From: Kosakonia oryzae
GTDB taxonomy: Bacteria; Pseudomonadota; Gammaproteobacteria; Enterobacterales; Enterobacteriaceae
DNA: 64,000 bases
NCBI RefSeq assembly: GCF_001658025.2
Contig: NZ_CP014007.2
Coordinates: forward strand, 1,798,001-1,862,000
Direction: 5' to 3'
A model generated the notes under the pieces. The model had not been told where the DNA came from. It did not search any database and saw only the letters and a program-made list of their open reading frames with translations. This document shows positions 40,145-47,982 of this stretch, in pieces. Made by a program: the position numbers and the translations under genes. Each line of letters begins with the position of its first letter. The stretch's first letter is position 1.

Positions 40145-41218
40145 ATGAAGTCTAAAAGTGCAACGCTGGAAGACGTAGCCCGCCATGCGGGTGTCTCCTA
40201 CCAGACCGTGTCCAGGGTACTCAACAAATCTGCCAATGTATCCGAAACCACGCGTTTAAAAGTGGAGAAATCCATAGAGTTATTGCGTTACGTACCGAAC
40301 CGGCTGGCGCAGCAATTAGTGGGAAAGCCGAGCCAGACCATCGGCCTGGTGACCACTTCGCTGGCGCTGCATGCCCCTTCGCAGGTGGCGGCGGCGGTGA
40401 AACGCTACGCCAACCTTGATGGCTACCAGGTCTTGATTTCGATGATCGATGAGAACGTCAATCAAGATATCCAGTCCGCCATCAATGAACTGAAGTCGCA
40501 ACTGGTCGATAAAGTGATCATCAACGTGCCGCTGGAAACCGAAGAGGCCCAGCGTATCGCCTCTGACAACGATGACGTTGTCTGCTTGTTTCTCGATGTC
40601 GATCCTTACAGTTCCGTGTTTAACGTTTCGTTTAACCCGGCGGACGGCACCCGCGCCAGCGTTAAGCATCTGTATGAGCTGGGCCACCGTGAGATTGCGC
40701 TACTGGCCGGGCCGGAATCGTCAGTGTCGGCGAATCTGCGGCTGAAAAGCTGGATCGATACGCTCAGCGGCTATGGGCTGAAACCAGTAACGGTATTTCA
40801 TGGTAACTGGGATGCGCAGAGTGGTTACGCAGGCGCGTTACAGATGCTGCGTGAAACACCGAATTTCACCGCCGTGCTGGTCGGTAACGATCAGATGGCG
40901 CTGGGCGTATTGAGCGCCTTCCATCAGCATCAGATTGCCATTCCCGGCGAGAAATCGGTGGTGGGTTACGACGGCACTTATGAAAGTTCGTTCTTCTATC
41001 CGTCGCTGACCACCGTTTCACTGGATCTCGATTTGCAGGGTAAAGAAGCGGTGCGCCGTCTGCTTGACAGCGGTCACAGCGATGCGGCGCGCAGCTCGTC
41101 GGTGCTGCCTGCAAAACTTATCGTGCGCCATTCAACCGGCGCGTTGCAGGAGCAGGGGACCAATTTGCAGGAGATCTCCCAGCAGTTGCAGGCTATTGCG
41201 CATAAGTTGTGGAAGTAA
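40145..41218 (+). CDS. ganR: LacI-family repressor of the galactan locus
   Basis: 357 residues. The N-terminal LacI helix-turn-helix (ATLEDVARHAGVSYQTVSRV, then NKSANVSETTR) carries Y19, Q20 and R24 at the positions of LacI Y17, Q18 and R22, which contact the lac operator; the hinge RLAQQLVGK (53-61) is almost that of LacI too. A periplasmic-binding-like effector domain follows (about 65-340). Cytoplasmic repressor, presumably relieved by galactose oligomers. ATG 40145 follows AAGGAA. Divergent from the porin gene, convergent with the methyltransferase gene. Confidence 0.88.
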   Translation: MKSKSATLEDVARHAGVSYQTVSRVLNKSANVSETTRLKVEKSIELLRYVPNRLAQQLVGKPSQTIGLVTTSLALHAPSQVAAAVKRYANLDGYQVLISMIDENVNQDIQSAINELKSQLVDKVIINVPLETEEAQRIASDNDDVVCLFLDVDPYSSVFNVSFNPADGTRASVKHLYELGHREIALLAGPESSVSANLRLKSWIDTLSGYGLKPVTVFHGNWDAQSGYAGALQMLRETPNFTAVLVGNDQMALGVLSAFHQHQIAIPGEKSVVGYDGTYESSFFYPSLTTVSLDLDLQGKEAVRRLLDSGHSDAARSSSVLPAKLIVRHSTGALQEQGTNLQEISQQLQAIAHKLWK

Positions 41219-41270
41219 GCGATACGAAGCGCCATCGGCATTGTGCCGGTAGCGCTTCGGTTTATAGCGA

Positions 41271-42104
41271 TTACTGCGCTTTTGGCGTCAGTTTCAGAAA
41301 ACGCATCATGCCAGGGCGGCGTTCAGAGGTGAGCAGCAGGCGGTTGTCATCGGTAAAGTCGCGCAGTTCAGGCAGGTTACTGGTTTCGCGTTCAACGCGT
41401 TGCACGGTTTCAATGTCGAAATAGTGCGCGGCGTTGCGCAGAAAGGCATTGTATTTGGCAAGGAAATCGTCCATCCAGTGGTGAATTTCAATGATCACCG
41501 TGCAGGACTTCAGCAGGTTTAATACCTCATCGGTCAGTAGCTCAAACTCGAAGCCTTCGATGTCAACCAGCACCAGCGCGTTCTCCAGATCCTGCGCGCG
41601 CAGGCTGGCAAAACTGGCGGCATTAGCTTCGCCGAGGATGGTCAGCTCGCCGACCGAGTGGTTCTTTTTCCAGTTTTCCGCAATGACGGCGCGGCCTTTT
41701 TCCGTTTGCTCAAAGCAGATGGTCTTGCCAATTTTGCCGGAAACCAGCATACCGATGGCGTAGTAGCCATCCGCAGCACCAATGTCGATAAAGGTTGAGA
41801 AGCGGCCAGCTTCTGTCGCCTCAATCAGATTCAGGATCTCTTTTTCGTACAGCCCCAGGCACTGGGAGCCGAGATCGAGTTTTCCCCACCAGGTGTCGCG
41901 ATCGAGATGTAATCCTTTGAACGGGCCATATTTCACAGTACCCTGCAACAGATCGAAGACTTCTAATGACATACGTTCCTGACGCTCACGAATGGTTTCG
42001 CGACGCCAGCTTTCTCTCTGCTCCAGCGTGGACTGCTGCGCGCGTTCCAGCATCGGATGGAAGTAATCTGCTTCCGCTAAAATAAATTGTTCTACGTTGT
42101 TCAT
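41271..42104 (-). CDS. FkbM-family SAM-dependent methyltransferase
   Basis: 277 residues from the ATG at 42104, which has the best spacing to AGGTGA; an ATG at 42110 and a GTG at 42116 are in frame. Class I methyltransferase: motif I in FIDIGAADGYYAIG (about residue 98), CFEQTEKGR as the acidic motif II, LVDIEGFEFELL as the late FkbM motif. FkbM-type enzymes usually O-methylate sugars or natural products. It follows the radical SAM gene by 34 bp on the same strand, so the two form an operon. Substrate not known; no glycosyltransferases are adjacent. Confidence 0.82.
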   Translation of the reverse strand: MNNVEQFILAEADYFHPMLERAQQSTLEQRESWRRETIRERQERMSLEVFDLLQGTVKYGPFKGLHLDRDTWWGKLDLGSQCLGLYEKEILNLIEATEAGRFSTFIDIGAADGYYAIGMLVSGKIGKTICFEQTEKGRAVIAENWKKNHSVGELTILGEANAASFASLRAQDLENALVLVDIEGFEFELLTDEVLNLLKSCTVIIEIHHWMDDFLAKYNAFLRNAAHYFDIETVQRVERETSNLPELRDFTDDNRLLLTSERRPGMMRFLKLTPKAQ

Positions 42105-42138
42105 TTTCATTATCACCTGAGTGCGGTTAGGCGCTTAT

Positions 42139-43122
42139 TCACAATGACTGCAAAATACGTTTACGCTCGGCGTCGTCTTGCTGGGGCGTGTAATCCGCAA
42201 CCGCGCAGGAGGCGCAAATGCCTTGCTTCAGCCCGAAATCAAACAGCCCGCGGCGAAAACCGCTGAGGGTTTTTGACGCGTAAATATCAAAAATGGATGA
42301 TGTCGCCACGTTGCCCGCCGGTGCGAGGTTGGTCTTGTCATCTAAAAAGCTCTCACAGCACGGCTGCACTGTACCATCGTAAAAGATGGTGAATTCGCGA
42401 AACGGTTTGACGCAGGGGCTGGTGCGAATGGTTGCCGACGCGGCATGATCGGCTAGCACGCCCGCGCGGTTGGTGCCATATTTGCGCCAGTCCGGCCACT
42501 GGATCTTGATTTGCACGCCGCGATGGCGGAATAAAATCGACGTCGAGTTGACCACATCGTCGATGCTGAAATCCGGGTACTTATCGCTGCACTCCAGCTT
42601 ATCCAGCAGCTTGGTTACCCGGCGGCGGATCGCTGCAGGGGTTTGTGTCACATTAGAAGAGGGATGCAGCGTGACGCAGATATTATTTAACCCGCTGTCA
42701 GAGAGCGTACTCAGACGCTCGATATCGAGAAAATCGCCGTTGCTGTTAAAGGCGATATGGCTATAGGGCAGCGCCTCTTTGATGAGGGTGATTTTGCGCT
42801 CCAGATCTAAATCCAGCAGCGGTTCGTTATAAAGGTTCAGCGAGATGCGATTTTCGTAGCGGATCGATGCCAGTTCAGCGCAGATCTTCTCCAGCACGGC
42901 TTCATCCATATAACGCTGAAGCGCCTGGCGGTTAGAGAAACTCACCGGGCAGTAATCGCACTTACGGTTGCAGTTATACGACAGCTCCAGGTTAATGATT
43001 TCCACGTGACGCTTAAACATGATCTGTTTTTGCTCCGCGGTCAGCGTCGCGCTGCGTCGGCTGTCCAGCAGGTTCTTGATGCTCTCATCTGACGCAAAGC
43101 TGATCTGCTCAAAATAATTCAT
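42139..43122 (-). CDS. radical SAM/SPASM-type protein
   Basis: 327 residues from ATG 43122, 7 nt after AGGAG (an ATG two codons upstream lies too close to the ribosome site). The radical SAM cluster motif is C51-N-R-K-C55-D-Y-C58, with LNLYNEPLLD as the downstream GGE-like motif. A C-terminal SPASM/Twitch-like region has further cysteines (C237, C255, C256, C303, C306) in PCVKPF, QPCCESF and GICASCAV, typical of auxiliary Fe-S clusters. Such proteins modify peptides, sugars or coenzymes. First gene of an operon with the FkbM methyltransferase; the reaction is not identifiable from sequence. Confidence 0.83.
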   Translation of the reverse strand: MNYFEQISFASDESIKNLLDSRRSATLTAEQKQIMFKRHVEIINLELSYNCNRKCDYCPVSFSNRQALQRYMDEAVLEKICAELASIRYENRISLNLYNEPLLDLDLERKITLIKEALPYSHIAFNSNGDFLDIERLSTLSDSGLNNICVTLHPSSNVTQTPAAIRRRVTKLLDKLECSDKYPDFSIDDVVNSTSILFRHRGVQIKIQWPDWRKYGTNRAGVLADHAASATIRTSPCVKPFREFTIFYDGTVQPCCESFLDDKTNLAPAGNVATSSIFDIYASKTLSGFRRGLFDFGLKQGICASCAVADYTPQQDDAERKRILQSL

Positions 43123-43128
43123 GTACAT

Positions 43129-43599
43129 TCTCCTGCCGCAACCGCATGTTGGTAGAACCCGTGCTTTGAGTTTTTTAATGCATTGATATTCTTGAATCTA
43201 TTGCGGCATCATGCCGATGAGCTACCAGACGCCGTGTAATGATATCGGCCAGCAGGCTGAAAACCTGAGTCCGCCGCCTGATAATTAATTTCCTTTAGGG
43301 GGACACGCGGGCGTGACTCGCTTGTATTAGGCTGCAGGCAGTTTAGCGTTGGGGCAGCCGAGGCTAAGGGCGTAACAAACGTGTGTTCATAAGCCTTTTC
43401 TGCGCTTAGGCGACAAGGGATCGTCACCCGTCAAAGCCGGGACGTCAGGAATGGAACTGGCGGGCTTCGGGTTGAGATGAGGTGGCGTGAGGCCGCTTTT
43501 TTGAATGCCAGCAAAGCGTTACATCAGAGATCTCTTCTCCTTGCTCACGACAATAATTTTGTATCAGTGTTGTTCGCAATTATCTTCTTAGCCTTAACC
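43129..43599. other. long intergenic region without a supported gene
   Basis: About 470 bp between the rSAM gene and the chemoreceptor promoter. It should hold the minus-strand promoter of the rSAM-FkbM operon. A 72-codon minus-strand frame from a GTG (43427 to 43209) ends 86 bp before the rSAM start, has no convincing ribosome site or recognisable domain, and is not annotated as a gene. No repeat, tRNA or known RNA was recognised. Confidence 0.5.
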
Positions 43600-43626
43600 T
43601 AAATATTCACGCTCTTGTGCCGATAA
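43600..43626 (+). promoter_or_regulatory. FliA (sigma-28) flagellar-class promoter
   Basis: TAAATATT-11 nt-GCCGATAA: the -10 element is a perfect match, the -35 element matches TAAAGTTT at 6 of 8, and the spacing is exactly the class 3 flagellar spacing of 11. It ends 67 bp before the chemoreceptor start codon. Confidence 0.85.
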
Positions 43627-43693
43627 TTGTCGCAGGCCGCACCGCTATTTGTGGGGCCGATCGTTGTGTCGTTATCTTATTAAGGGTACAAAT

Positions 43694-45232
43694 ATGTCAT
43701 TACGACGGTTTTCTTTTCTTATTTTCAGTCTTTTACTCTGCATCTTCCTCATTAGTTCTATCTCTAACCTTTGGTCACTTACGCGCAGCAACCAGTCACT
43801 GGACAGTGTGAACAAAGAAATTCGCGTGGTGTTATCCGTGATCGATCCGATCAACCACAGCCGTACATTGCGGGTCAGGCTGATGGAAGCGATGATTAAC
43901 GCCAGCCTTGGCGACAGCGAGAAAGCCCGGGCATCGCTTGAGAAAGCGCAAGAAGTGATGCAGAAAGCGTCTGCCGCTTTTGACGCCTACCAGGCCGCTT
44001 CACATATTGCCGGTGAAGAGCAGTTTTCCACTCCCTATAACAATGCCTGGCATATTTATGTCAATGATGGTCTGAAACCGTTGATGGATGCCGCGAACCG
44101 TAATGACAGCGCGCGCTTTAATCAACTGGTCAGCGATACGATCCCGGTACTCGATCGTCAGTTCGAAATCACGCTGGATAATTTGCTGGCGTTTCGCGAG
44201 AAAAACGCGCAGCGCCTTAACAATGACGCGCAGAGCCGCTTTACCAACAGTGTGGTCACTATCGTTGTCTTCGCGCTGCTGTTTACGCTGATTATCATCG
44301 CCATGTTTGTCCTGATACGGCGTCGCGTCCTTTCTCCTCTTGACGCTGCGCGGCTTCACTGTCAGCAGATGGCTGCCGGAGAACTGCATAGCCCGGTGAT
44401 ATCGCGCTCGAAAGACGAAATCGGGACGCTGCTCAGCTCGCTGGAGCAGATGCGCCTTTCTCTGGTGGATATCATTGCGCAGGTTCGTCATTCAAGCGAA
44501 AGCGTGGCTCATGCTGCCGAAGAGATTGCCGCCGGAAATATGGATCTCTCAGCACGAACGGAGTCGCAGGCCGCTTCCCTTGGTGAAACGGCCGCCAGCA
44601 TGGAACAGCTGACTTCCACGGTGAAACACACCTCAGAAAACACGCACCAGGCTAACCAGCTTGCCAGCAACATGCGCAACTCTGCGCAAGAGGGCAACAC
44701 CATCGTTGAAGAAGCAGTGCTTTCAATGAAGGAAATCGAAAGCAGTTCCGGCAAAATCGACACCATTATCGGCCTGATTGAAGATATTGCTTTCCAGACT
44801 AATATCCTGGCGCTTAACGCGGCCGTTGAGGCAGCCCGCGCTGGAGAGCAGGGACGCGGTTTTGCCGTTGTCGCCAGCGAAGTCCGCAATCTGGCGCAGC
44901 GCTCGTCGGTTGCTGCGAAGGAGATTAAGGAGTTGATTGAGCAGTCCGGTAATCAGGTTCAGCTTGGCAGTGAAAGAGTGGAGCGCGCAGGCGAAAGCAT
45001 GAAGCGCATTATCGCTTCCGTTAAACAGGTGTCTGAACTGATGTCGGAAATAGATCTCTCCACCAATGAGCAAAGTCGCGGTATTGAGCAGATCAATATT
45101 GCTGTCGCGCAAATGGATTCCGTTACCCAGCAGAACGCTGCACTTGTTGAGGAAGCCTCGGCTGCGGCACATTCGCTGAAAGAGCAGTCGCAACTCCTTA
45201 AACAGGCTGTGGCTGTCTTCAAACTTAACTGA
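43694..45232 (+). CDS. methyl-accepting chemotaxis protein
   Basis: 512 residues. TM1 at about 7-29 ([20 protein letters not shown]), a roughly 155-residue periplasmic four-helix (Tar-like) ligand domain, TM2 at about 184-208, HAMP linker ([21 protein letters not shown]...), and the cytoplasmic signalling hairpin with the conserved tip [23 protein letters not shown] and the [20 protein letters not shown] stretch. No C-terminal NWETF pentapeptide: the tail ends VAVFKLN, so it should rely on other receptors for efficient CheR/CheB adaptation. ATG 43694 after AAGGG. Ligand unknown. Expressed with flagella through the sigma-28 promoter upstream. Confidence 0.92.
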   Translation: MSLRRFSFLIFSLLLCIFLISSISNLWSLTRSNQSLDSVNKEIRVVLSVIDPINHSRTLRVRLMEAMINASLGDSEKARASLEKAQEVMQKASAAFDAYQAASHIAGEEQFSTPYNNAWHIYVNDGLKPLMDAANRNDSARFNQLVSDTIPVLDRQFEITLDNLLAFREKNAQRLNNDAQSRFTNSVVTIVVFALLFTLIIIAMFVLIRRRVLSPLDAARLHCQQMAAGELHSPVISRSKDEIGTLLSSLEQMRLSLVDIIAQVRHSSESVAHAAEEIAAGNMDLSARTESQAASLGETAASMEQLTSTVKHTSENTHQANQLASNMRNSAQEGNTIVEEAVLSMKEIESSSGKIDTIIGLIEDIAFQTNILALNAAVEAARAGEQGRGFAVVASEVRNLAQRSSVAAKEIKELIEQSGNQVQLGSERVERAGESMKRIIASVKQVSELMSEIDLSTNEQSRGIEQINIAVAQMDSVTQQNAALVEEASAAAHSLKEQSQLLKQAVAVFKLN

Positions 45233-45246
45233 TGTCAAACGGTGCC

Positions 45247-45275
45247 AGGCAGGCTTCGGCCTGCCTCTCTTTTTT
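45247..45275 (+). terminator. terminator of the chemoreceptor gene
   Basis: AGGCAGGC-TTCG-GCCTGCCT with a stable tetraloop, followed by CTC and six T, 14 bp after the stop codon. Confidence 0.93.
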
Positions 45276-45463
45276 ATGGTGGCGTTCTCTTTTAAAAAGA
45301 TGATGTTACGCTCCAGTTCCAGCGACGCGAGGCGTTTGAAAGGGGTCTGGATGCGACAACAAGCAGGCTTCGTGAAAAAAGTGCGAAACAATGAAAATTA
45401 GGAGTTTTCCTACAATTTAATACACAGTAAACTATCCTTTCCCCAATTACATAACAAAATGAA

Positions 45464-45556
45464 ATGAAATATACGACTACTGCCAGACTTTTTTTCGGTT
45501 TTTTAGCAGTTGCTTTTGTTTGTTTAACATACTTGTTGATTAATGTGGTGATTTAA
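45464..45556 (+). CDS. candidate 30-residue membrane peptide
   Basis: ATG AAA TAT ... ATT TAA, 30 codons: short basic N-terminus (MKYTTTARLFFGF) then a single hydrophobic helix ending LLINVVI. It ends 2 bp before the start codon of the next gene, which lies in the same AT-rich segment, suggesting coupled translation. No homologue recognised; the ribosome site is weak (AAATGAA). Too short to be sure that it is expressed. Confidence 0.45.
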   Translation: MKYTTTARLFFGFLAVAFVCLTYLLINVVI

Positions 45557-45558
45557 AC

Positions 45559-46230
45559 ATGAAAAATGAAACGACAGAGATAGATTTACTGGAGTTGCTT
45601 TTCTTTATAAAAAAGAAAAGTAAAAGCATCATTTTCTCAATGGCGGTAGCGCTGATTTTAGCAATTATTTTTTTGTTGGTAGAAAAAGATAAAGTCGATA
45701 TAAACTATGAGGTAAAAATAAACAGTGATGCTCCCAGTATGATTATTAATTGTAATACTGATTTTGATTGCAAATCGAATTTCATTGAATCCATTATCAA
45801 AGAAAATAGTGACATATTTACCATTCAGTCAGATGAAAGAACAAAAGTAATTAATCTCACCTGGAGAGGTAAACTTTCAGAAAAACCGATTGCTGATGCT
45901 ACAATTAAAGTGATAAATCAAAAAATCAGCGACTGGTATATCCAGGATTATCAAGCGTATAAAAGAATAATTGATGATAATAAAAACAATGAGATGAATG
46001 GTACTGAACTCTATACAAAAATAGCCTTTATTACAAAGCTCGACTATTCGAAGGAAAAGGATTTTATCTTTATCAGTAAAGGTGACGTCAGTAAGAAATA
46101 TAAAAAAGGTATATTCATCGTGTTATCGTTAATGATGGGGTTTATTTTGTCGACTTTTTATCATTTAACGAAAAGAAGCATTCTTGAATATAATGAAAAG
46201 AAAATATTCAAAAATTCGCAAATTAATTAA
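45559..46230 (+). CDS. short Wzz-like (chain-length determinant N-terminal domain) protein
   Basis: 223 residues, AT-rich (roughly 30% GC by eye, unlike its neighbours). The N-terminus TEIDLLELLFFIKKKSK plus TM1 (about 24-41) is the Wzz/PCP entry motif, followed by a lysine-rich periplasmic part with few long coiled-coil segments (about 45-180) and TM2 at about 184-204, then a short cytoplasmic tail. Typical Wzz/FepE proteins are 320-380 residues, so this is a shortened periplasmic domain. It stands alone, with no O-antigen or colanic genes near. Likely acquired horizontally. The start follows the 30-codon ORF by 2 bp; function unresolved. Confidence 0.65.
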   Translation: MKNETTEIDLLELLFFIKKKSKSIIFSMAVALILAIIFLLVEKDKVDINYEVKINSDAPSMIINCNTDFDCKSNFIESIIKENSDIFTIQSDERTKVINLTWRGKLSEKPIADATIKVINQKISDWYIQDYQAYKRIIDDNKNNEMNGTELYTKIAFITKLDYSKEKDFIFISKGDVSKKYKKGIFIVLSLMMGFILSTFYHLTKRSILEYNEKKIFKNSQIN

Positions 46231-46281
46231 AGAGCATGGTTGCTTGTTACCTAAAGTAATACCAGTGTATAAATAAAGTAT

Positions 46282-46340
46282 AAGCCCGCCGAGTGAACTA
46301 TCCAGAAAATGGGGTTCACTCGAGAGTTTCGGGCTTTTTA
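46282..46340 (+). terminator. terminator after the Wzz-like gene
   Basis: AGCCCG...CGGGCT outer pair (46283-46288 with 46330-46335) and GAGTGAAC...GTTCACTC inner pair (46291-46298 with 46314-46321), followed by TTTTT. Confidence 0.75.
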
Positions 46341-46662
46341 CAATAGTAAATAAAAACAGGATCAACCCGTTGGGTGTTATACAGCACCTATTTCCTTAGC
46401 AGAGTAAATAATTAAAAAATTTAATTGATTCATCTTTAATCAACATGATTGATAGCCGGAAACATCAGGATATATCTATAAAAATCCGTTTCGGGTGTTG
46501 TATTGACACTGACCACATAACCGTATTCTTTTCCTGCTCATATTTTTTATCAACTACGGTTCGGTACATACTGAGAGAGACCACTCTCCCTGGCTGGGGC
46601 CGAGCAGGTTAGCAGAACAGAGTTGGACTCCTGAGACGACGGAAAAGTTGAATTAGATTCAA

Positions 46663-46745
46663 ATGATTCGGGGTACCCTTCCTTGTAAAGGCTGAGCAAT
46701 ACCTGTATTACCCGATCTGTAAGATACCCACATCAGTAACGACGG
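46663..46745 (+). promoter_or_regulatory. decayed TPP riboswitch (duplicate of the thiM one)
   Basis: ATTCGGGGT.CCCTTC...AAGGCTGAG.AATACC.GTATTACC.GATCTG is a copy of the thiM TPP riboswitch at 47853, 1190 bp away. The first about 57 nt differ at only some 7 positions, but CTGAGA is CTGAGC and the 3' half (normally GGATAATGCCAGCGTAGGGA) is replaced by unrelated sequence. The 20 bp before it are also similar. No thi gene follows on the plus strand. A riboswitch remnant, unlikely to bind TPP. Confidence 0.75.
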
Positions 46746-46786
46746 GGTTTTCCGCCGTTGTGTACCCGAATAATTTTCAAAAATGG

Positions 46787-46814
46787 AAAAAGCCCCGCCT
46801 TTTAGGTCCGGGGC
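46787..46814 (-). terminator. terminator of the toxin/immunity pair
   Basis: On the minus strand: GCCCCG-GACCTAAAAGG-CGGGGC then TTTTT, beginning 21 bp past the stop codon of the downstream gene. Confidence 0.85.
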
Positions 46815-46834
46815 CAGATCTGGCGCGCTTAAAT

Positions 46835-47218
46835 TTACCGTAGGCTGTACGTTAAAAAGTAGCGGCCTGTATGCTGTTCGATACTGTATACCTTGCCGCT
46901 GTAATCGACCCGAACCGTGTCACCGTCAACGGCGATCGCCGCCAGGGTGCCGCTGCCAGTCAGGAATGGAAAGTCGCCGTAAAGCTGCTGCACGCTAGCT
47001 CCATCGGCGTTGCGTAGGTAATACCGGTATACGGTCGGAACGGTGGCTCCGCCTTCGCTGTTCTGCGTGGTGTAAAGCCATGTGCCCGGGGCGACCTGGC
47101 GCACGCTCTGCAGCGTGTCGCCTGCTCGCGGATCTGGCTGATAACTCAGCCAGGCGAAGATGGCCAGCAACACAGTTAACAGCCAATGGGCCGCATTAAT
47201 AACCGTTCTGGCGCGCAT
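46835..47218 (-). CDS. putative membrane immunity protein of the Ntox44-type toxin
   Basis: 127 residues from ATG 47218; a longer start at 47338 would overlap the upstream gene heavily and is less likely. One transmembrane helix (about 7-25, VINAAHWLLTVLLAIFAWLSY) then a periplasmic domain of about 100 residues (AGDTLQSVRQVAPGTWLYTT.. YRYYLRNADGASVQQLYGDF). GAGGG within the end of the upstream gene serves as ribosome site, and the two overlap by 23 bp, so they are co-translated. No family recognised; the immunity role is inferred only from its place after a toxin-like gene. Confidence 0.6.
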   Translation of the reverse strand: MRARTVINAAHWLLTVLLAIFAWLSYQPDPRAGDTLQSVRQVAPGTWLYTTQNSEGGATVPTVYRYYLRNADGASVQQLYGDFPFLTGSGTLAAIAVDGDTVRVDYSGKVYSIEQHTGRYFLTYSLR

Positions 47219-47591
47219 ATTCGATGCCCTCGCGGATCGCTCGCTGGTCGTCAGGGTCATCGCCGTATGGAGCATCGTCTGACCAGCTTCCCCAGTCCGG
47301 TTTAGACGTTCCCGCGCGTGACTGCGCCCAGCCTGCACCCATCAGCAGGATGTTGGCCGGTATACCGGCTGCGGTGCCTGCCGCGCCGAAGTTGAAGTTA
47401 CCGAATGTCGCCCAATAGGGGTTAAATTGCTTGTAATCCCAGGGGCCGTGGCCGCGCACCTTCTGGTAAAACCATAAATAAGTTTGCGGCAGGGCGGCAT
47501 TACGTCCGTAGCCGTGACTGCGTGCTTCTCTCATATTGTTTTGTAGGATCTGCCGTCCACTTATAGGGCCGATGCCTGGCGGTGATGCCAT
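47196..47591 (-). CDS. polymorphic toxin type 44-like (Ntox44) protein
   Basis: 131 residues with a strong AAGGAG 7 bp before ATG 47591. The body (FNPYWATFGNFNFGAAG at about 56-72; LLMGAGWAQSRAG; APYGDDPDDQRAIREGIEYA near the C-terminus) resembles what I remember of the Ntox44 domain, found as the C-terminal warhead of Rhs, contact-dependent and type VI effectors and predicted to act as a nuclease. Here it is free-standing, without a PAAR, Rhs or secretion domain; the short leader MASPPGIGPISGRQIL is not a signal peptide. The next gene overlaps it and probably encodes immunity. No search was possible, so the family call needs a profile comparison. Confidence 0.6.
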   Translation of the reverse strand: MASPPGIGPISGRQILQNNMREARSHGYGRNAALPQTYLWFYQKVRGHGPWDYKQFNPYWATFGNFNFGAAGTAAGIPANILLMGAGWAQSRAGTSKPDWGSWSDDAPYGDDPDDQRAIREGIEYARQNGY

Positions 47592-47852
47592 CTTCCTTCT
47601 CCTTTTCCCTTTGAATGCTATGGGAATTATGGGGCGGCAACTGATTGATAAGCAAGCAGTAAAAAAACGTTCTTTACGGCGTAGAGAAAGATACCGGTGA
47701 TTTTAGGGGTCATAACAATCAATGTGTCTGTATGGCTCGCGATGAGAGACAGATTCCATTTTTACAGGGGTTGTGTCTTTGTCTTCCCGCTGGCATGATT
47801 CTGAACAGGGATTAATGAGAGCATTAATCGCAAGTAGTTGAATTTGTTTTAA

Positions 47853-47936
47853 ATGACTCGGGGTGCCCTTCTTTGTGAAGGCTGAGAAATACCCGTATTA
47901 CCTGATCTGGATAATGCCAGCGTAGGGAAGTCAGAT
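47853..47936 (+). promoter_or_regulatory. TPP riboswitch of thiMD
   Basis: ACTCGGGGTGCCCTTC...GAAGGCTGAGAAATACCCGTATTACCTGATCTGGATAATGCCAGCGTAGGGAAGTCA: complete THI-box with CTGAGA and the GGATAATGCCAGCGTAGGGA element. It lies 46 bp before thiM; TPP binding normally sequesters the ribosome site AGGAG at 47971-47975. The preceding 47592-47852 (about 260 bp) shows no gene. Confidence 0.96.
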
Positions 47937-47982
47937 GCCTGTCGGGCTATCGCTTCTTTCACGGCCTGGCAGGAGCGAAATT

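Noticed and set aside
46165-46365. 66-codon minus-strand frame over the Wzz-like gene end
   Set aside because: Spans the terminator hairpin at 46282-46340 and has no ribosome site.
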